Shown piece by piece: positions 34,830 to 46,029 of a DNA stretch of 64,000 bases (positions are counted from its first letter, which is position 1; the number at the start of each line of letters is the position of its first letter). The translations under genes were made by a program, and so were the position numbers. The notes beneath the pieces are model-generated. The model worked only from the letters and a program-made list of their open reading frames with translations. It did not search any database and was not told where the DNA came from. Source of the stretch: Liolophura sinensis. Its lineage: Eukaryota > Mollusca > Polyplacophora > Chitonida > Chitonidae. The stretch lies in the NCBI RefSeq assembly GCF_032854445.1, contig NC_088307.1, positions 19,110,017 through 19,174,016 on the forward strand, in the 5' to 3' direction.

Positions 34830-35465
34830 CATTACATGTATGGGACAACATGATATTTAGTGCAATAAGGTGCGACATCACATGTATGGGACAACATGAT
34901 ATTTAGTGCAATAAGGTGCGACATCACATGTATGGGACAACATGATATTTAGTGCAATAAGGTGCGACATCACATGTATGGGACAACATGATATTTAGTG
35001 CAATAAGGTGCGACATCACATGTATGGGACAACATGATATTTAGTGCAATAAGGTGCGACATCACATGTATGGGACAACATGATATTTAGTGCAGTAAGG
35101 TGCGACATCACATATATGGGACAACATGATATTTAATGCAATAAGGTGCGACATCACATGTGTGGGACAACACAATATTTAGTGCAATAAGTTGTGACAT
35201 CACATGCATGGGACAATACAATATTTAGTGCAATAAGTTGCGACATCACATGTATTTGACAACATGATATTTAATGCAATAAGGTGCGACATCACATGTA
35301 TGGGACAACATGATATTTAATGCAATAAGGTGCGACATCACATATATGGGACAACATGATATTTAGTGCAATAAGGTGCGACATCACATGTATGGGACAA
35401 CACAATATTTAGTGCAATAAGTTGCGACTTCACATGTATGGGACAATATGATATTCAGTGCAATA
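34830..35465. repeat. 46-bp minisatellite, about 13-14 copies
   Basis: The unit begins GACATCACATGTATGGGACA and continues ACATGATATTTAGTGCAATA then AGGTGC. The first five or six copies are almost identical; later copies vary. Confidence 0.95.
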
Positions 35466-35831
35466 AGGTGCAACAAGCTTGCAGCATCAATAGGGCACAT
35501 GTACATGCTCATGCATGTACACATTTCTGCACGTGCTGACACACCAGCAGAGCTCGGTTTAAAAACCACATCCATAAATGTTGTAATCATCCCCCCCCCT
35601 CCCCCCCAGAGTAGGAGAGACCACCCTGTCTGAGTGCTGGCTCTCACCACAGAGCTGTGTTAACAACAACATCTGTTGGGAGGCAAAAATAAGCCTGTAA
35701 ATCTTGACATTACCATGTGTGATGTATGACTGTATTAGTGCACGCGGAATACAGACATTTTCAGAACTGTATCGAGTAGTCTGATCGTAGGGAAAGTACC
35801 TTTCAATCACATTTGTCTATGCTAAACAGTA

Positions 35832-36052
35832 TACTACATGTATTCTAAATGACCTGAAATTTCGCCCACAAATGTGCATTTTTTAGAAGCAAATAAATGC
35901 CGTAAAATACTATTTTTAGTGCTGAAACTTACAATTTTCCAGTAGAATATCATCCTATGTTCCAAGAAAACCTTAAAATACCTTTCTAAATTCATTGTAT
36001 CACTCAGAATAAAAGTTAGCCATGGACGAAATTTATGGCCAATTAGGGTATA
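35832..36052 (-). mobile_element. TACCCTAAATGA-type element, minus copy
   Basis: tctaaatgacctgaaatttc, agcaaataaatgccgtaaaa, agtagaatatcatcctatgt, ttaaaatacctttctaaatt and ccaattagggtata follow the family order. A related copy follows directly at about 36053-36250. Confidence 0.7.
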
Positions 36053-37028
36053 CATACTGTCAGTAAATGACTTGAAATTTCACCCCAAACAACAGCATTT
36101 TAGAGGTAAGTAAATGTCGTAAATTATTAGTTTTGCAAAACTTCCATTTATCAAGTAGGATATCATCTTACCTTCCAAACAATTAAGACTTAAAATATCT
36201 GTCTAAATTCAGTGGAGTTCTCTGAACCAGGCAAAATGTATATATGTTCACTTTTAAGACCTACACATGTATAATTACGAAATAGCCATTTGTTATAAGT
36301 GTATGATGTGACAAAAAAACCTGTAAGTCTGATCGTGGTGTACTATATTTCACCCACAGTTTAAGTTTAAGTCATTTTTCAAGTGACACCTTTTACTTGA
36401 TTCTGATTGATTCATCCAAACTATAGGGCCACGTAAATTTTTTGTGTAAAGTTTGCTCAATTGGTTATCAGAAATGCATTGGCATCAAAAGTATGGTTTT
36501 AATATGACAAGACTCCAGCATAGAAAGTAAAATCAGAACAGCCACGACAGAGTGATAGTTAGCAGGTTAGCTCTGTTACAGATTTATTCTGTTTGTGCAA
36601 GTACTTAAATAGTAGAAAAAACCATTCACATACATGTACCTGCCCTACACCATGGCTTAAGCAGAGCTACATGTGCATGTGGGTAATAAAACAACAAGAA
36701 AACCTGCAGTGGAAATGCACATGCACCCAGCTTCAATCTTGATACTCGTCGGAATGTACTGTTGGGTGTATGTCATGTCGGTAACATATAACTGTGTATA
36801 TCAAGTCTACATTTACTTGTGAAAAACAAAGCAAAGCACTGGACATGATTGGGGTCCAATTACAGAGGTACTGTCTCAGTGGCAGTTACGTAAACATGTA
36901 CTTTTATGTTTATTTCAGTGGTCATAATTTTCTTCGTAGTTATGAAGGTTGTAGGATTACCAGTCTCAATTCCACTACGTGTAACTACAGTCAGTTCAGC
37001 TCTTCCTTAATTCACATGCTTATCTCAT

Positions 37029-37308
37029 ACATGTACAACTGGGGGCCTCCGTGGCTCAGTTGGTTAGCTTGCTAGCGCAGCATGATGACCCAGGAGTCTC
37101 TCACCAATGGGGTCGCTATGAGATCAAGCCCAGCTCATGCTGGCTTCCTCTCTGGCCGTACATTGGAATGTCTGGCAGCAACCTGCGGATGGTTAAGGAT
37201 TTTCCCAAAACCCAGTTTCCTCCCACCATAATGCTGGCCGTCGTTGTGTAAGTGAAATATTCTTGAATACAGCGTGAAGCACCAATCAATAAATAAAAAC
37301 ATGTACAA
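37029..37308 (+). mobile_element. SINE family 1, full length, with target-site duplication
   Basis: ACATGTACAA occurs at 37029-37038 and 37299-37308. The head CCTCCGTGGCTCAGTTGG and a mutated B box GAGATCAAGCCC are present. Confidence 0.92.
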
Positions 37309-37312
37309 GGAC

Positions 37313-37527
37313 TGTAATTCTTCAACCTTTTCACGTGTTTGCAAAGAGTTTATTCAGTCATATTTTGAAGACATTATTCTTTGAAGACTGTCAAAATTAT
37401 ACTATATGTGAAGCCCTGACGTTGGCCAATCCAACCAAAGTAGTTTTCTCTTCAAAATCAAATTACAAATGTGCATAAATTGCACGTAAAGTTGCTCCTT
37501 CGTATGCCAAAAGGGTGAGGAATTAGA
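37313..37527 (-). mobile_element. MITE family A copy, adjacent to a SINE
   Basis: Starts TGTAATTCTTCAACCTTTTC and ends AAAAGGGTGAGGAATTAGA, with the family interior in reverse. It begins five bases after the SINE's right duplication, so the SINE landed at the MITE border. Confidence 0.85.
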
Positions 37528-39007
37528 GTATGTGTAACTTCAGTCAGTGCAGATGTTCCCTATTTCACATGTTTATCTCATACAGGTATCTTTTACTCAA
37601 AGTGCTTGTGCTCAGTAAATCCCAGAAGTTTCATCATTTTGTTCAAAATATGATGCTATGATTTCATTTAATAAATTGTGTCAAAAGTTTTTATCTAAAA
37701 ATCATTTTTATACTAAAACCTAAATTCCAGCCGTACGTTGAGAATAACTGTCCCCACAAAGTACCAAGGTACATGCTGTTAAAAAGCATATACAACAACA
37801 ACTAAACACCTGTGCATGATATAATTTCACCACAACAACCATTGACAGCCTTATGTATGACTTGTAGGCCTATACATCATGCGATGGTTTTCTATCACTG
37901 CTTTGTTTGTCATATATTCCCGCCGGAGCTCCTAAACATTCAGACTTCATGGGGTGGGGGCAAACATGTGTACTGGTGTATACACCCATGATGTGACTGA
38001 TATTTACATGGTACTGTATTTTCACACATCTGTATTATAGCTGCATACATGTACATCCTGGTGTGACAGGCCAAGTGCCAGTTGGTTGTCAAACAGCTGT
38101 ACAGGCATACACTGTAAATCATACATGTAGCTGTCCGTTTCTGTCCACCCAGATACATGTATTCTTTAGTCGTAAGGTGTGACCCAGTTTTCCAACCATG
38201 TTGCTAGTGAGAACATTTCGCCAACCGGAAGACCTTGACCCAGCAGTTCAAAACCAACTGTGCTCACCTTGTGGATAGATTTATATAAGGTTTTTGGTAT
38301 TGTGCTCTAATTTTTATTCTGGTGAATGCAAAACTATCAATATTTTGTTTTTTAATGCCATCAAACTTGATTCTTTGTTTCCTGTCATTGACCACACGTC
38401 ATTTTACATTCCACATCACATCCACCTATAAAATAAAGCTGAAAATAATGATAATGAAAAATTAAAGTTTTTTTCGCTGTTTACACCAATTTTCTAAAAT
38501 ATTCTCATGGGAAACAAAGGATCATGTGCTCTTGGCCTATAATAGTCTATTCACCATTAAGGGAGTTTTGAGGTGGAACTCTTTTGTCATCAAAGGTAAA
38601 ACAATCCTACTGTGTCATGTAATGTGTGAAAAATGTTACGCAACCTTTGCTGACATTAATTTACCGATCACCCTTTTTTGAGGCACAAATGACACTCCCT
38701 TCCTTCAGTAACTCGTGAAGTTCACGAACACTCAGATTCTCCGTACACTTTATGAAACCTTTTTGAATGCCTATGTCATAGTAAATATGATCAAAATTAG
38801 TTGCCTAACATTTTTGGCAGGTCACATGATACAGTTGGACGGTTTTTTACCGTCATTGATTAAAGAGCTCAAACTCAGACCTCCTATAGATTCTTCATAC
38901 ATGTATGCTATTGCAGTGAAAATCTCATTTTCTGATTATTTCATGCACGTGATAGGTGCATTCATCTGCATTCTTCATTCATCTGCATGATGTATGTATT
39001 GAATGCT

Positions 39008-39307
39008 TGACTGTCTCTTGGGGGCCTCTGTGGCTCATTTGGTTAGCGTGCTAGCACAGCGTAATGACCCAGGAGTCTCTCACCAATACGGTCGCTGTGA
39101 GTTCAAGTCCAGCTCATGCTGGCTTCCTCTCCGGCTGTAAGTGGGAAGGTCTGCCTGCAAACTGCAGATGGTAGTGGGTTTCCCCCGGTCTGTGCCCAGT
39201 TTCCTCCCACCATAATGCTGGCTGCCGTTGTATAAGTGAAATATTCTTGAGTACAGTGTAAAACACCTATCAAATAAATAAATAAATAAATAAAGTGACT
39301 GTCTCTT
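39008..39307 (+). mobile_element. SINE family 1, full length, with 12-bp target-site duplication
   Basis: TGACTGTCTCTT occurs at 39008-39019 and 39296-39307. The head is CCTCTGTGGCTCATTTGG and the tail has five AAATA-type units. It lies 520 bp upstream of HS2ST exon 2. Confidence 0.94.
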
Positions 39308-39815
39308 CAGTATACTGTACCTGTCAATTTTAATAATGAAAACTATATCGGAAATTTTTGGCAGAAAGTTGATCATCACAGTTCTTATTGAATTTTGCTA
39401 TTATTTTACAATGGCCCAAATTCATGTAATTACCTTTCACAAAATGTCAGCTTGGTCTGCGTGCAAGTTTCTGTTCAGATCTGCAGTAAAATTCGTAAAA
39501 TTTGTAAAGAGGGTCGAATTATAACTTTTTCATTCTTCAGAGTGATTTAAGCACTACAATTAGTACTTGTCATGTACAAGCCTGATACCGGTATTTAGTG
39601 AAAAGTAAATTGAGCTTTTTTTGATAAATACAGAAAATTGATTTCATTAGCAAAAAAATAATTTAGGACAAAAAACTGCAGTGTTGTGGCTTCTGTAAAT
39701 GTATTCAGTGTTTGTCATCATAAATGCATGCAATCTCAGTCTTGATTTTACCACGTCCAAGTAAACATCCATGAAATAAATTATGTAACTAATTGTTCTG
39801 ATTTTGTCTTTGCAG

Positions 39816-39889
39816 AACGAGCCGTTGCCAAACTTCAGTTGGATAATCTGGATTTTGCTCGCCGACCTTTGTCGTCATCCCGCTTTCAG
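39816..39889 (+). CDS. HS2ST1: Heparan sulfate 2-O-sulfotransferase, coding exon 2
   Basis: A 74-bp exon codes residues 46-70 (E46 is split across intron 1): ERAVAKLQLDNLDFARRPLS and then SSRFQ. It forms the luminal stem, a charged helical segment continuing the likely coiled coil begun in exon 1; vertebrate HS2ST has a coiled-coil, trimer-forming stem in the same place. The acceptor is ttttgtctttgcag and the donor CAG|gttagt. It joins exon 1 in phase 1 and exon 3 in phase 0 without a stop. Stem sequence is poorly conserved, so the call relies on splice sites, phase and position. Confidence 0.8.
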
Positions 39890-40317
39890 GTTAGTACATG
39901 TAACTGGATCTGTTCAGCTGGTTTTCTTTATGTGACTCGAGCGTTTTGATTTTCCTTACTATTTATGTAGTAAATTTGTCAACTTCAGCCTCAATATATT
40001 TGTCAAGTTATATATCCCATAACTTTCGTTTTGTACCACCACATGCACCTTGCACTTTTCTCTACAACATATCAAAAAATCAACCAAGCATGACCACTAT
40101 TTTTTCAGCTGTGATGGCTGGAAGTGAAGTCATCACATTTTATTACTTTCGTAACTTCTAGTCCGGTAGGAAATAACACTGGGCAAAGTGTTTTGGGTTC
40201 TATCCAAAGCCAACAAAATTCTGATGTAAGTTAACCAGACGCAAAATAGTATTGCAGAAATTTATAGTTTATAAACAACCTAAAATATGTTAGTATTATA
40301 TGTGGCAGTATTATACA

Positions 40318-40568
40318 ATCAAGAATATTTCACTTGTATGACGGCGGCCAGCATTGTGGTGGGAGGAAACCGGGCAGCGCCCAGGGGAAACCCACTACCA
40401 TCCGCAGTTTGCTGACAGACCTTCCCATGTATGGCCAGAGAGGAAGCCAGCATGAGCTGGACTTGAACTCATAGCGACCGCATTGGTGAGAGGCTCCTGA
40501 GTCATTACTCTGTGCTAGCATGCTAACCATCTGAGCCATGGTGTAAAACAGAAATCAAAGAAATAAAT
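40318..40568 (-). mobile_element. Chimeric SINE family 1 copy
   Basis: From 40318 to about 40538 this is a minus-orientation copy reaching the head (ATCTGAGCCATGG). It is followed at once by a plus-orientation 3' tail (GTGTAAAACAGAAATCAAAG, aaataaataaa). Confidence 0.85.
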
Positions 40569-41029
40569 AAAAATTAGAAGTTTGTACAGTTTTAAGTCTT
40601 TAATTTGCTGTTTTCATAAAATATGTCTTCCATCCAATCCATTATAAGGAGGGAGGTTGAGCTAAAGTGGGATAATTACAGAATAATAGTGAATGAATGA
40701 AAGAAAGAAAGAAGGGGGCAATTTTGTCACAGATGAGGCGTACAGGAAGTAATTCGAAACTGAAATACACAATGTGATACATTCTTTGTTTTTGGATACA
40801 AAGCAAATTCTGAACGTTTCTGTGAAGGCAAATTGCATGTACAAACATAACAAAAGACAATTCTTCAGATGAAATCTAAGTGTATGTTTTCTGTATTTGC
40901 TGTTAATGCAGGTAGAATTCCATTTCCATAAATGTTACCTGCAGATGTCTGTCTTGATAATTGTCACCATTACTTGCGTATGTGGGTAATTGTTTGGATC
41001 ACATGAGTGCGTGGGTAATTATTACGGTG

Positions 41030-41780
41030 ACATGCTTACCTCTCATTACTTTGCCCGCTGCTTTAACAAGGATGGTGTTACACACATAATGACTGATGTG
41101 TTATTCAGTGCACAAACTTATTGACTCCGCGCCGAGTTTTCAGTATCGAGCAGCTGGATGAGAGGCGGTGATTGCTAAACAAACCGGTGCCTACATCGAG
41201 GTGGTGCCTTGTGAAAACCATCGAGGGAAACCCCTCATTACGGCATTTGTCCAATCCGTGGAAAAGACTCTAAACTTTCAACGAGTCCTCTGTCTCGGGG
41301 TTCAGTTCATTACGAGGTTGTATCAAAATTCTTCCAACGGCTCCGAATTTAGTGTCACTTGTCTTCGGCTAGGAGATGCTAAATACTGGGCTGTGCCTGG
41401 AAGGGCGAACTCGGCAATCGAGTGACAATTGATACGATTGCGTTTGTTGGAATTTCCTCACTCGCCTTTTTCTCGCTTGGGATTGATTTGGGGCGCTGAT
41501 ACGGAAAGAAGGTGTCCGCCGGTGAAGAGACAGGGCTGACATTTTTATTGATCCCCTAATTGATAAGTTTCGTGTCGCTGAGCAATGCGGAACAATCCCC
41601 CTACCTTTCCGTGACATCCCCTGTTAAAAGAAATCAGCGGCCTCTTTCAATGGCGCAGCCGACGGAAATGGATGCGTCATGAAATTACCATCCTGTAGAC
41701 TACAATGCCCTCGTGGAATAAGATAGGACACTGTATACCCAAAACTTGAGACCTAACTACCTTGGTCTTGCTCTCAGGGC
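41030..41780. promoter_or_regulatory. Candidate intronic regulatory island 3
   Basis: About 750 bp with no recognised repeats, balanced composition and frequent CpG (GACTCCGCGCCGAG, GCGCAGCCGACGGAAATGG). It includes AGCAGCTGGATG (an E-box) and paired ATTGAT words. An 85-codon plus-strand frame (41168-41425) lacks an ATG start and resembles no family I know. I infer an enhancer-like or otherwise constrained noncoding segment in intron 2. Confidence 0.35.
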
Positions 41781-42225
41781 GGTTACGTTTCTTCCTTTTT
41801 TTTTTTGTGAGCCGTGTCCAGTAGCAAAGGTCTCAGTGCTGGCCATCTATCAAAGTGTAAAGCAATCGGACACACAGGAAACCTGAATTCTCTGAGCTCT
41901 TGAGAAGGCAAGGATTTCCTTGATGCCTCTTCAGGGTTGCTAAGAGATACCTTTAGAAACACGGGAATTCCGAGTTTCGAATACTGTAAATGATGCCATG
42001 GAATGAGATGCACCACGGGCTCACTATAGGGCTGTTGTGTGTAGACAGTTCAGTCTTCCAACAGTGTTACATGTAAATTGAATGAATGGAGCGTATTATA
42101 CGTTAATAATTATTGTATCAGCAACAAAGCATGAAAGTGAATGAAAAGGTAAATAACGAAAAATGATTCCATTTAGTGTAAACAAGGTCAAAAATGTGAA
42201 TGTTTTCATTGAAAATGTATGCACG

Positions 42226-42439
42226 GTAATTCTTCAACCTTTTCGCATGTTTGCAAGGTTTTTATCCAACCACATTCTGAAGGTGTTATTCTGTGTTGTG
42301 TTGATAAAATTGTACTTTTTGTGAATCCCTGGAACTGACCAATCCGACCCATCTAGTTTTGTCTCCAAAATCAAATTGAAAATGTGCATAAATTGCGCTG
42401 AAAGTTGCTCTATGATATGTGAAAAGGTTGAGGAATTAG
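42226..42439 (-). mobile_element. MITE family A copy
   Basis: Starts GTAATTCTTCAACCTTTTCG and ends AAAAGGTTGAGGAATTAGG. The interior is in the same orientation as the 37313 copy. Confidence 0.88.
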
Positions 42440-42479
42440 GGTAATGAAAGAGATGGGATATGTGGTTGTACACAGAGCA

Positions 42480-42720
42480 GTTTATATCAAGATTTCTGTG
42501 GAGCCTATAAGATTTCTGCCAAGCATATAAGATTTCTGCACAGCACACAATGTATAAGATTTTTGCTGGGCATATAAGATTTTTGTGGAGCATATAAGAT
42601 TTCTGCACAGCACACAGTGTATAAGATTTCTGCTGGGCATATAAGATTTTTGCGGAGCATATAAGATTTCTGCACAGCACACAATGTATAAGATTTCTGC
42701 CGGGCATATAAGATTTTAGC
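42480..42720. repeat. 67-bp tandem repeat built from about 20-bp subunits
   Basis: CAGCACACA recurs at 42541, 42608 and 42675. Within each unit TATAAGATTT appears three times, each followed by a different linker (CTGCACAG, TTGCTGGG, TTGTGGAG). Several long minus-strand frames are open only because the unit has no stop codon. Confidence 0.92.
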
Positions 42721-43966
42721 GGAGCTAACATCAACAATGAGCTGGAATACAGGTATGTGCAAGGAAAGTTTCTGCACAATAATGCAAAAGTTTTATTGTT
42801 TTGTGTTTTAATTTTCTCATAGTTTTTGATTAAAGTTAAAGAGAACTACATGTATTCAAAACACTTCACAATGTAATTTGTTTCTTTGCCTTCGAGTTTT
42901 AGTCAGTAACATGTACACAATGTGAAATAAGCTACATAGGCTATTTAAAAGCAAGAAAATGTTTAAATTTAGAATCCAATTACTAATTCCACTTTAGATT
43001 TAAATGCACATTGCATGAAAAAAATGAAACAGTGCAGTGATTTGGGAAAAAGCTATGTCTTCACTTTCTTCTTGCATGATGTGATGCTGGTGGACCTTTT
43101 TTTTGTTGTTGTAATGATTAGTTTTAAATGACTCATTATACTAGCAAATGTGTGATTGTTTCTAGTGTAATTCCAATTCTCTGCTCTTGCGTTTCTTGCA
43201 TTTAATTATAGGTGAGCCGTTAAAAAGCATTTGCGGCTCAAAAAAGGGGAGACAAATGATGGCGGTTTTGTGTGCATTGCGGAATCTCTTCTGAGTACTA
43301 TTCAGATAACTAAATGCGATATTGCATAAGGAGTATAAAAGGGACACGTCATCAGTCTTCTAATCGTGGAAAGGCTTGAACTAGGCACGTAGCTTTATAT
43401 GAAAATTGTCATTGCAGATCAGCCTAAACCTCCCCTTTGGCTGTTTGCACATGTGCTGTAATTCTAAGGATTCTATGGACAGTGGTGAAAGATGTGTTCA
43501 GTTCCTTTGTGAGTTCAGTGATTAAAAAAAAAAAAGGAAAGATAAAAAGATTTTGTGGGGTTTGAGTGTAATTGAGAAGGACTATATTGGTTGAGATGTC
43601 TTGTTGGAGTTCAATCAGTTGGGTCGTTGTTCAACAGAGAGTTCAGAGAGTTTGGTGTGCTTGTGGTTATTCAGAGAATCATTGTGGTTTGATAGGTGTT
43701 CAAAGGTTAGTGTGGTTGAATGGGTGTTCACAGGTGAATTTAGCTTGGTGGATGCTCAAAACATGAGTGTGATCGGGGAAGTGTTCAAAGCTAAATGGTT
43801 TATTGGATGTTCAAAAGATGTGTTGGGTGGTTTTCCTAAAATGTTCGAGAATACATTGTATGGCTGGGCTGGCAGTTCAAACTGTTGATTATGGGTGGGT
43901 GGGTGGATGTGGATGGGTGGATGTGTGTTCAGAGCTGATACAGTGAGTTTGTGAGGGACATGTACA

Positions 43967-44259
43967 CATACCTGGAGGATTTTTTTTTTTTTTTTGATTG
44001 GTGTTTTACGCCGTACTCAAGAATATTTCACTTATACGATGGCGGCCAGCATTATGGTGGGTGGAAACCGGGCAGAGCTCGGTGGAAACCCACGACCATC
44101 CGCAGGTTGCTGGCAGACCTTCCCACGTACGGCCGGAGAGGAAGCCAGCATGAGCTTGTCTTGAACTCACAGCGACCGCATTGGTGAGAGGCTTCTGGGT
44201 CACTACGCTGCGCTAGCGCGCTAACCGACTGAGCCACGGAGGCCCCCATACCTGGAGGA
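43967..44259 (-). mobile_element. SINE family 1, full length, with 13-bp target-site duplication
   Basis: CATACCTGGAGGA occurs at 43967-43979 and 44247-44259. The minus-orientation copy has a poly-T start (the A tail) and an intact head ending CTGAGCCACGGAGGCCCCC. The copy looks young. Confidence 0.95.
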
Positions 44260-44421
44260 AGATGCTGGTTTGCTTTAGAAGGATTCACAACATGCTCCAT
44301 GGCAACACATTGTGAAGAGCAGCTTTGAGAAGCATGAAGTTTACATAGCAATAGCCAATGATTACATGCCTTTGTTCTTGTACAGTTACATGTACCTCCC
44401 TGTGTGCCTCTCAGATGTCTG

Positions 44422-44725
44422 CTTGTTGGTAAAGTTATTTATTCATTATTTGATTGGTGTTTTGCGCCATACTGAAGAATATTTCACTTATACGACCACA
44501 GCCAGCATTATGGTGGGAGGAATCTGGGCAGAGCCCAGGGGAAACCCACGGCCATCCGCAGGTTGCTGACAGACCTTCCCACATACAGCCGGAGAGGGAG
44601 CCAGCATGAGCTGGATTTGAACGCACAGCGTCTGCATTGGTGAGAGGCCCATGGGTCATTACGCTGTGCTAGCTGCGCTAGCGTGCTAACCAACTGAGCC
44701 ACAGAGGCTCTCTTGTTGGTAAAGT
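44422..44725 (-). mobile_element. SINE family 1, full length, with 14-bp target-site duplication
   Basis: CTTGTTGGTAAAGT occurs at 44422-44435 and 44712-44725. The head contains an internal GCTAGCTGCGCTAGCG duplication not seen in other copies. Confidence 0.95.
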
Positions 44726-45039
44726 AACCAACCAGACGATTGCTAGCTCTATGACTGGTGCACAAATTAAGCGATTTCAAGTACAACCTGGGAAAGTACA
44801 CTTTCTGTGGTATAATAAATCATGTAGTTTGTGCATGGCATATCAGGAAGTGTCAGCTCTTGCCAAGTGATACTAAACTCCTATCCTGTCACTCAACGTG
44901 CACTGCCTGTAGATGTATAAATGTACTATCTGTATAATGTACTATATGTACAATTGTATGGCTGTATGCCTATGCATACAAGTCCTGCTACACCCAGGCT
45001 AGAGAAATCCTGTGAAAAGTTGGTGCAGGTGAACACCAG

Positions 45040-45106
45040 GGCAAATCAAATTTGCCGTCGCACAGTTTTGTTCAAAGCCACATTGAGTTGTCTAGGGAAT
45101 CGACCT
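45040..45106 (+). repeat. Short duplicated segment, copy 1
   Basis: TTTGCCGTCGCACAGTTTTG, ttcaaagNcac and ttgaNtgtc recur at 46182-46250, inside the repeat at 46030-46400. Confidence 0.7.
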
Positions 45107-45410
45107 GATTACTTCCTCAGCACATCTGAAAGGTAAAATTGGTCCCTTGATAGATTCGGAGGCGGGATACACCTTAACACTGGTGTACAATGCATTTACC
45201 TGTACACTTCTGTCTCATTAGAACGTAGCTGTGTTGGGAGACAGATCTGTCAAACACGTTATATGTGGAGGGCGATGTCGAAGGATGACATTTCGGAAAC
45301 CCCTGGGGCCCGTGTTACCAAGTTGTTCCATCGCAACATCGAGCACATTCACCATGGTGACATTTTTCAAATTCGAGATCTGTTTCGTTCTTCCCAGCTT
45401 ATCTTTTGAA

Positions 45411-45715
45411 ATTGACTGGTGTTTTACTCGTATCCAAGAATATTTCACTTATACGATGGCGGCCAGCATTATGGTGGGAGGAAACCCACGACCATCCGCA
45501 GTGGTGTATTGAACAGTGGAAACCAAGAATGAAAACCATGAAAACATGAAGTGAACCATTGAACATGCTAGCTTCCTCTCTGGCTGTATGTGGGATGGTC
45601 TGCATCAACCAGTGGATGGTCGTGGGTTTCTCTGCCAGTTTCCTCCCACTATAATGCTAACCGCCGTCGTAAGTGAATTATTCTTGAGTACGGTGTAAAA
45701 CACCGATCAAATAAA
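45411..45715. mobile_element. Two SINE family 1 fragments in head-to-head inversion
   Basis: A minus 3' fragment (45414-45500) and a plus 3' fragment (about 45570-45715) face each other across roughly 70-110 bp. The complementary parts are about 90 bp long. Confidence 0.85.
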
Positions 45716-45729
45716 TACATATATTAATA

Positions 45730-45950
45730 TACCCTAAATGATCTAAAATTTTGTTCATGACTAAGTCGCTCATTTTTCCAGAATCTGGGAATTTTATTCA
45801 TTTTATGAAGGTGCGTTAAAAGATGTTTGGAAGGTAGGATGATATCCTACTGGGAAAATGTAAATTGTAGCACTAGAAGTAATATCTTATGACATTTATT
45901 TGCCTCCAAAAATGCTCTATTGTGGTGGAATTTTTAGGTCATTTAGGGTA
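45730..45950 (+). mobile_element. TACCCTAAATGA-type element, complete (about 221 bp)
   Basis: The terminal inverted repeats TACCCTAAATGA and TCATTTAGGGTA are intact. The interior includes aaggtaggatgatatcctac and catttatttgcctccaaaaa, which identify other copies at 25590, 35832 and 46565. It has no coding capacity, so it is a MITE by structure. Confidence 0.85.
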
Positions 45951-46029
45951 ACCTGAAGAGGGGTGGAGACAGGCCCAAATGACCATAGCCATGTTGTTCT
46001 GATGTACTTTGTAACACTACAATCATCTT

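Larger units (their letters stand above)
6474..39815 (+). other. HS2ST intron 1 (33.3 kb)
   Basis: Bounded by gtaagt and tttgcag. It holds SINEs, MITE-like elements and minisatellites listed separately, and two candidate regulatory islands near 27 and 29 kb. Stretches 6474-8770, 9005-10145, 11240-12190, 14520-16310, 19195-19680, 22560-24800 and 35470-35830 show only AT-rich unique sequence, homopolymers and TACATGTA words. No nested gene is supported. Confidence 0.8.

Noticed and set aside
33566-35465. CRISPR-like alternation of repeat and spacer
   Set aside because: The units are contiguous tandem repeats with no unique spacers, in an animal intron.
41168-41425. 85-codon plus-strand ORF in island 3
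   Set aside because: It lacks an ATG start and plausible splice borders that keep HS2ST in frame; HS2ST exons 2 and 3 join perfectly without it.
42234-42779. 181-codon minus-strand ORF with repeated ILYAxQKSYTLCAVQ-like segments
   Set aside because: It is a translation of the 67-bp tandem repeat and part of a MITE. Two other frames are open over the same unit.
43951-44351. Open frames over SINE copies (also at 24790-25109, 37051-37344, 39080-39379, 40330-40539, 44435-44801 and 59378-59697)
   Set aside because: The similar peptides (for example RIFHLYDGGQHYGGRKP and SSSCWLPLRPYVGRS) are the SINE translated on either strand. SINEs do not code for protein.
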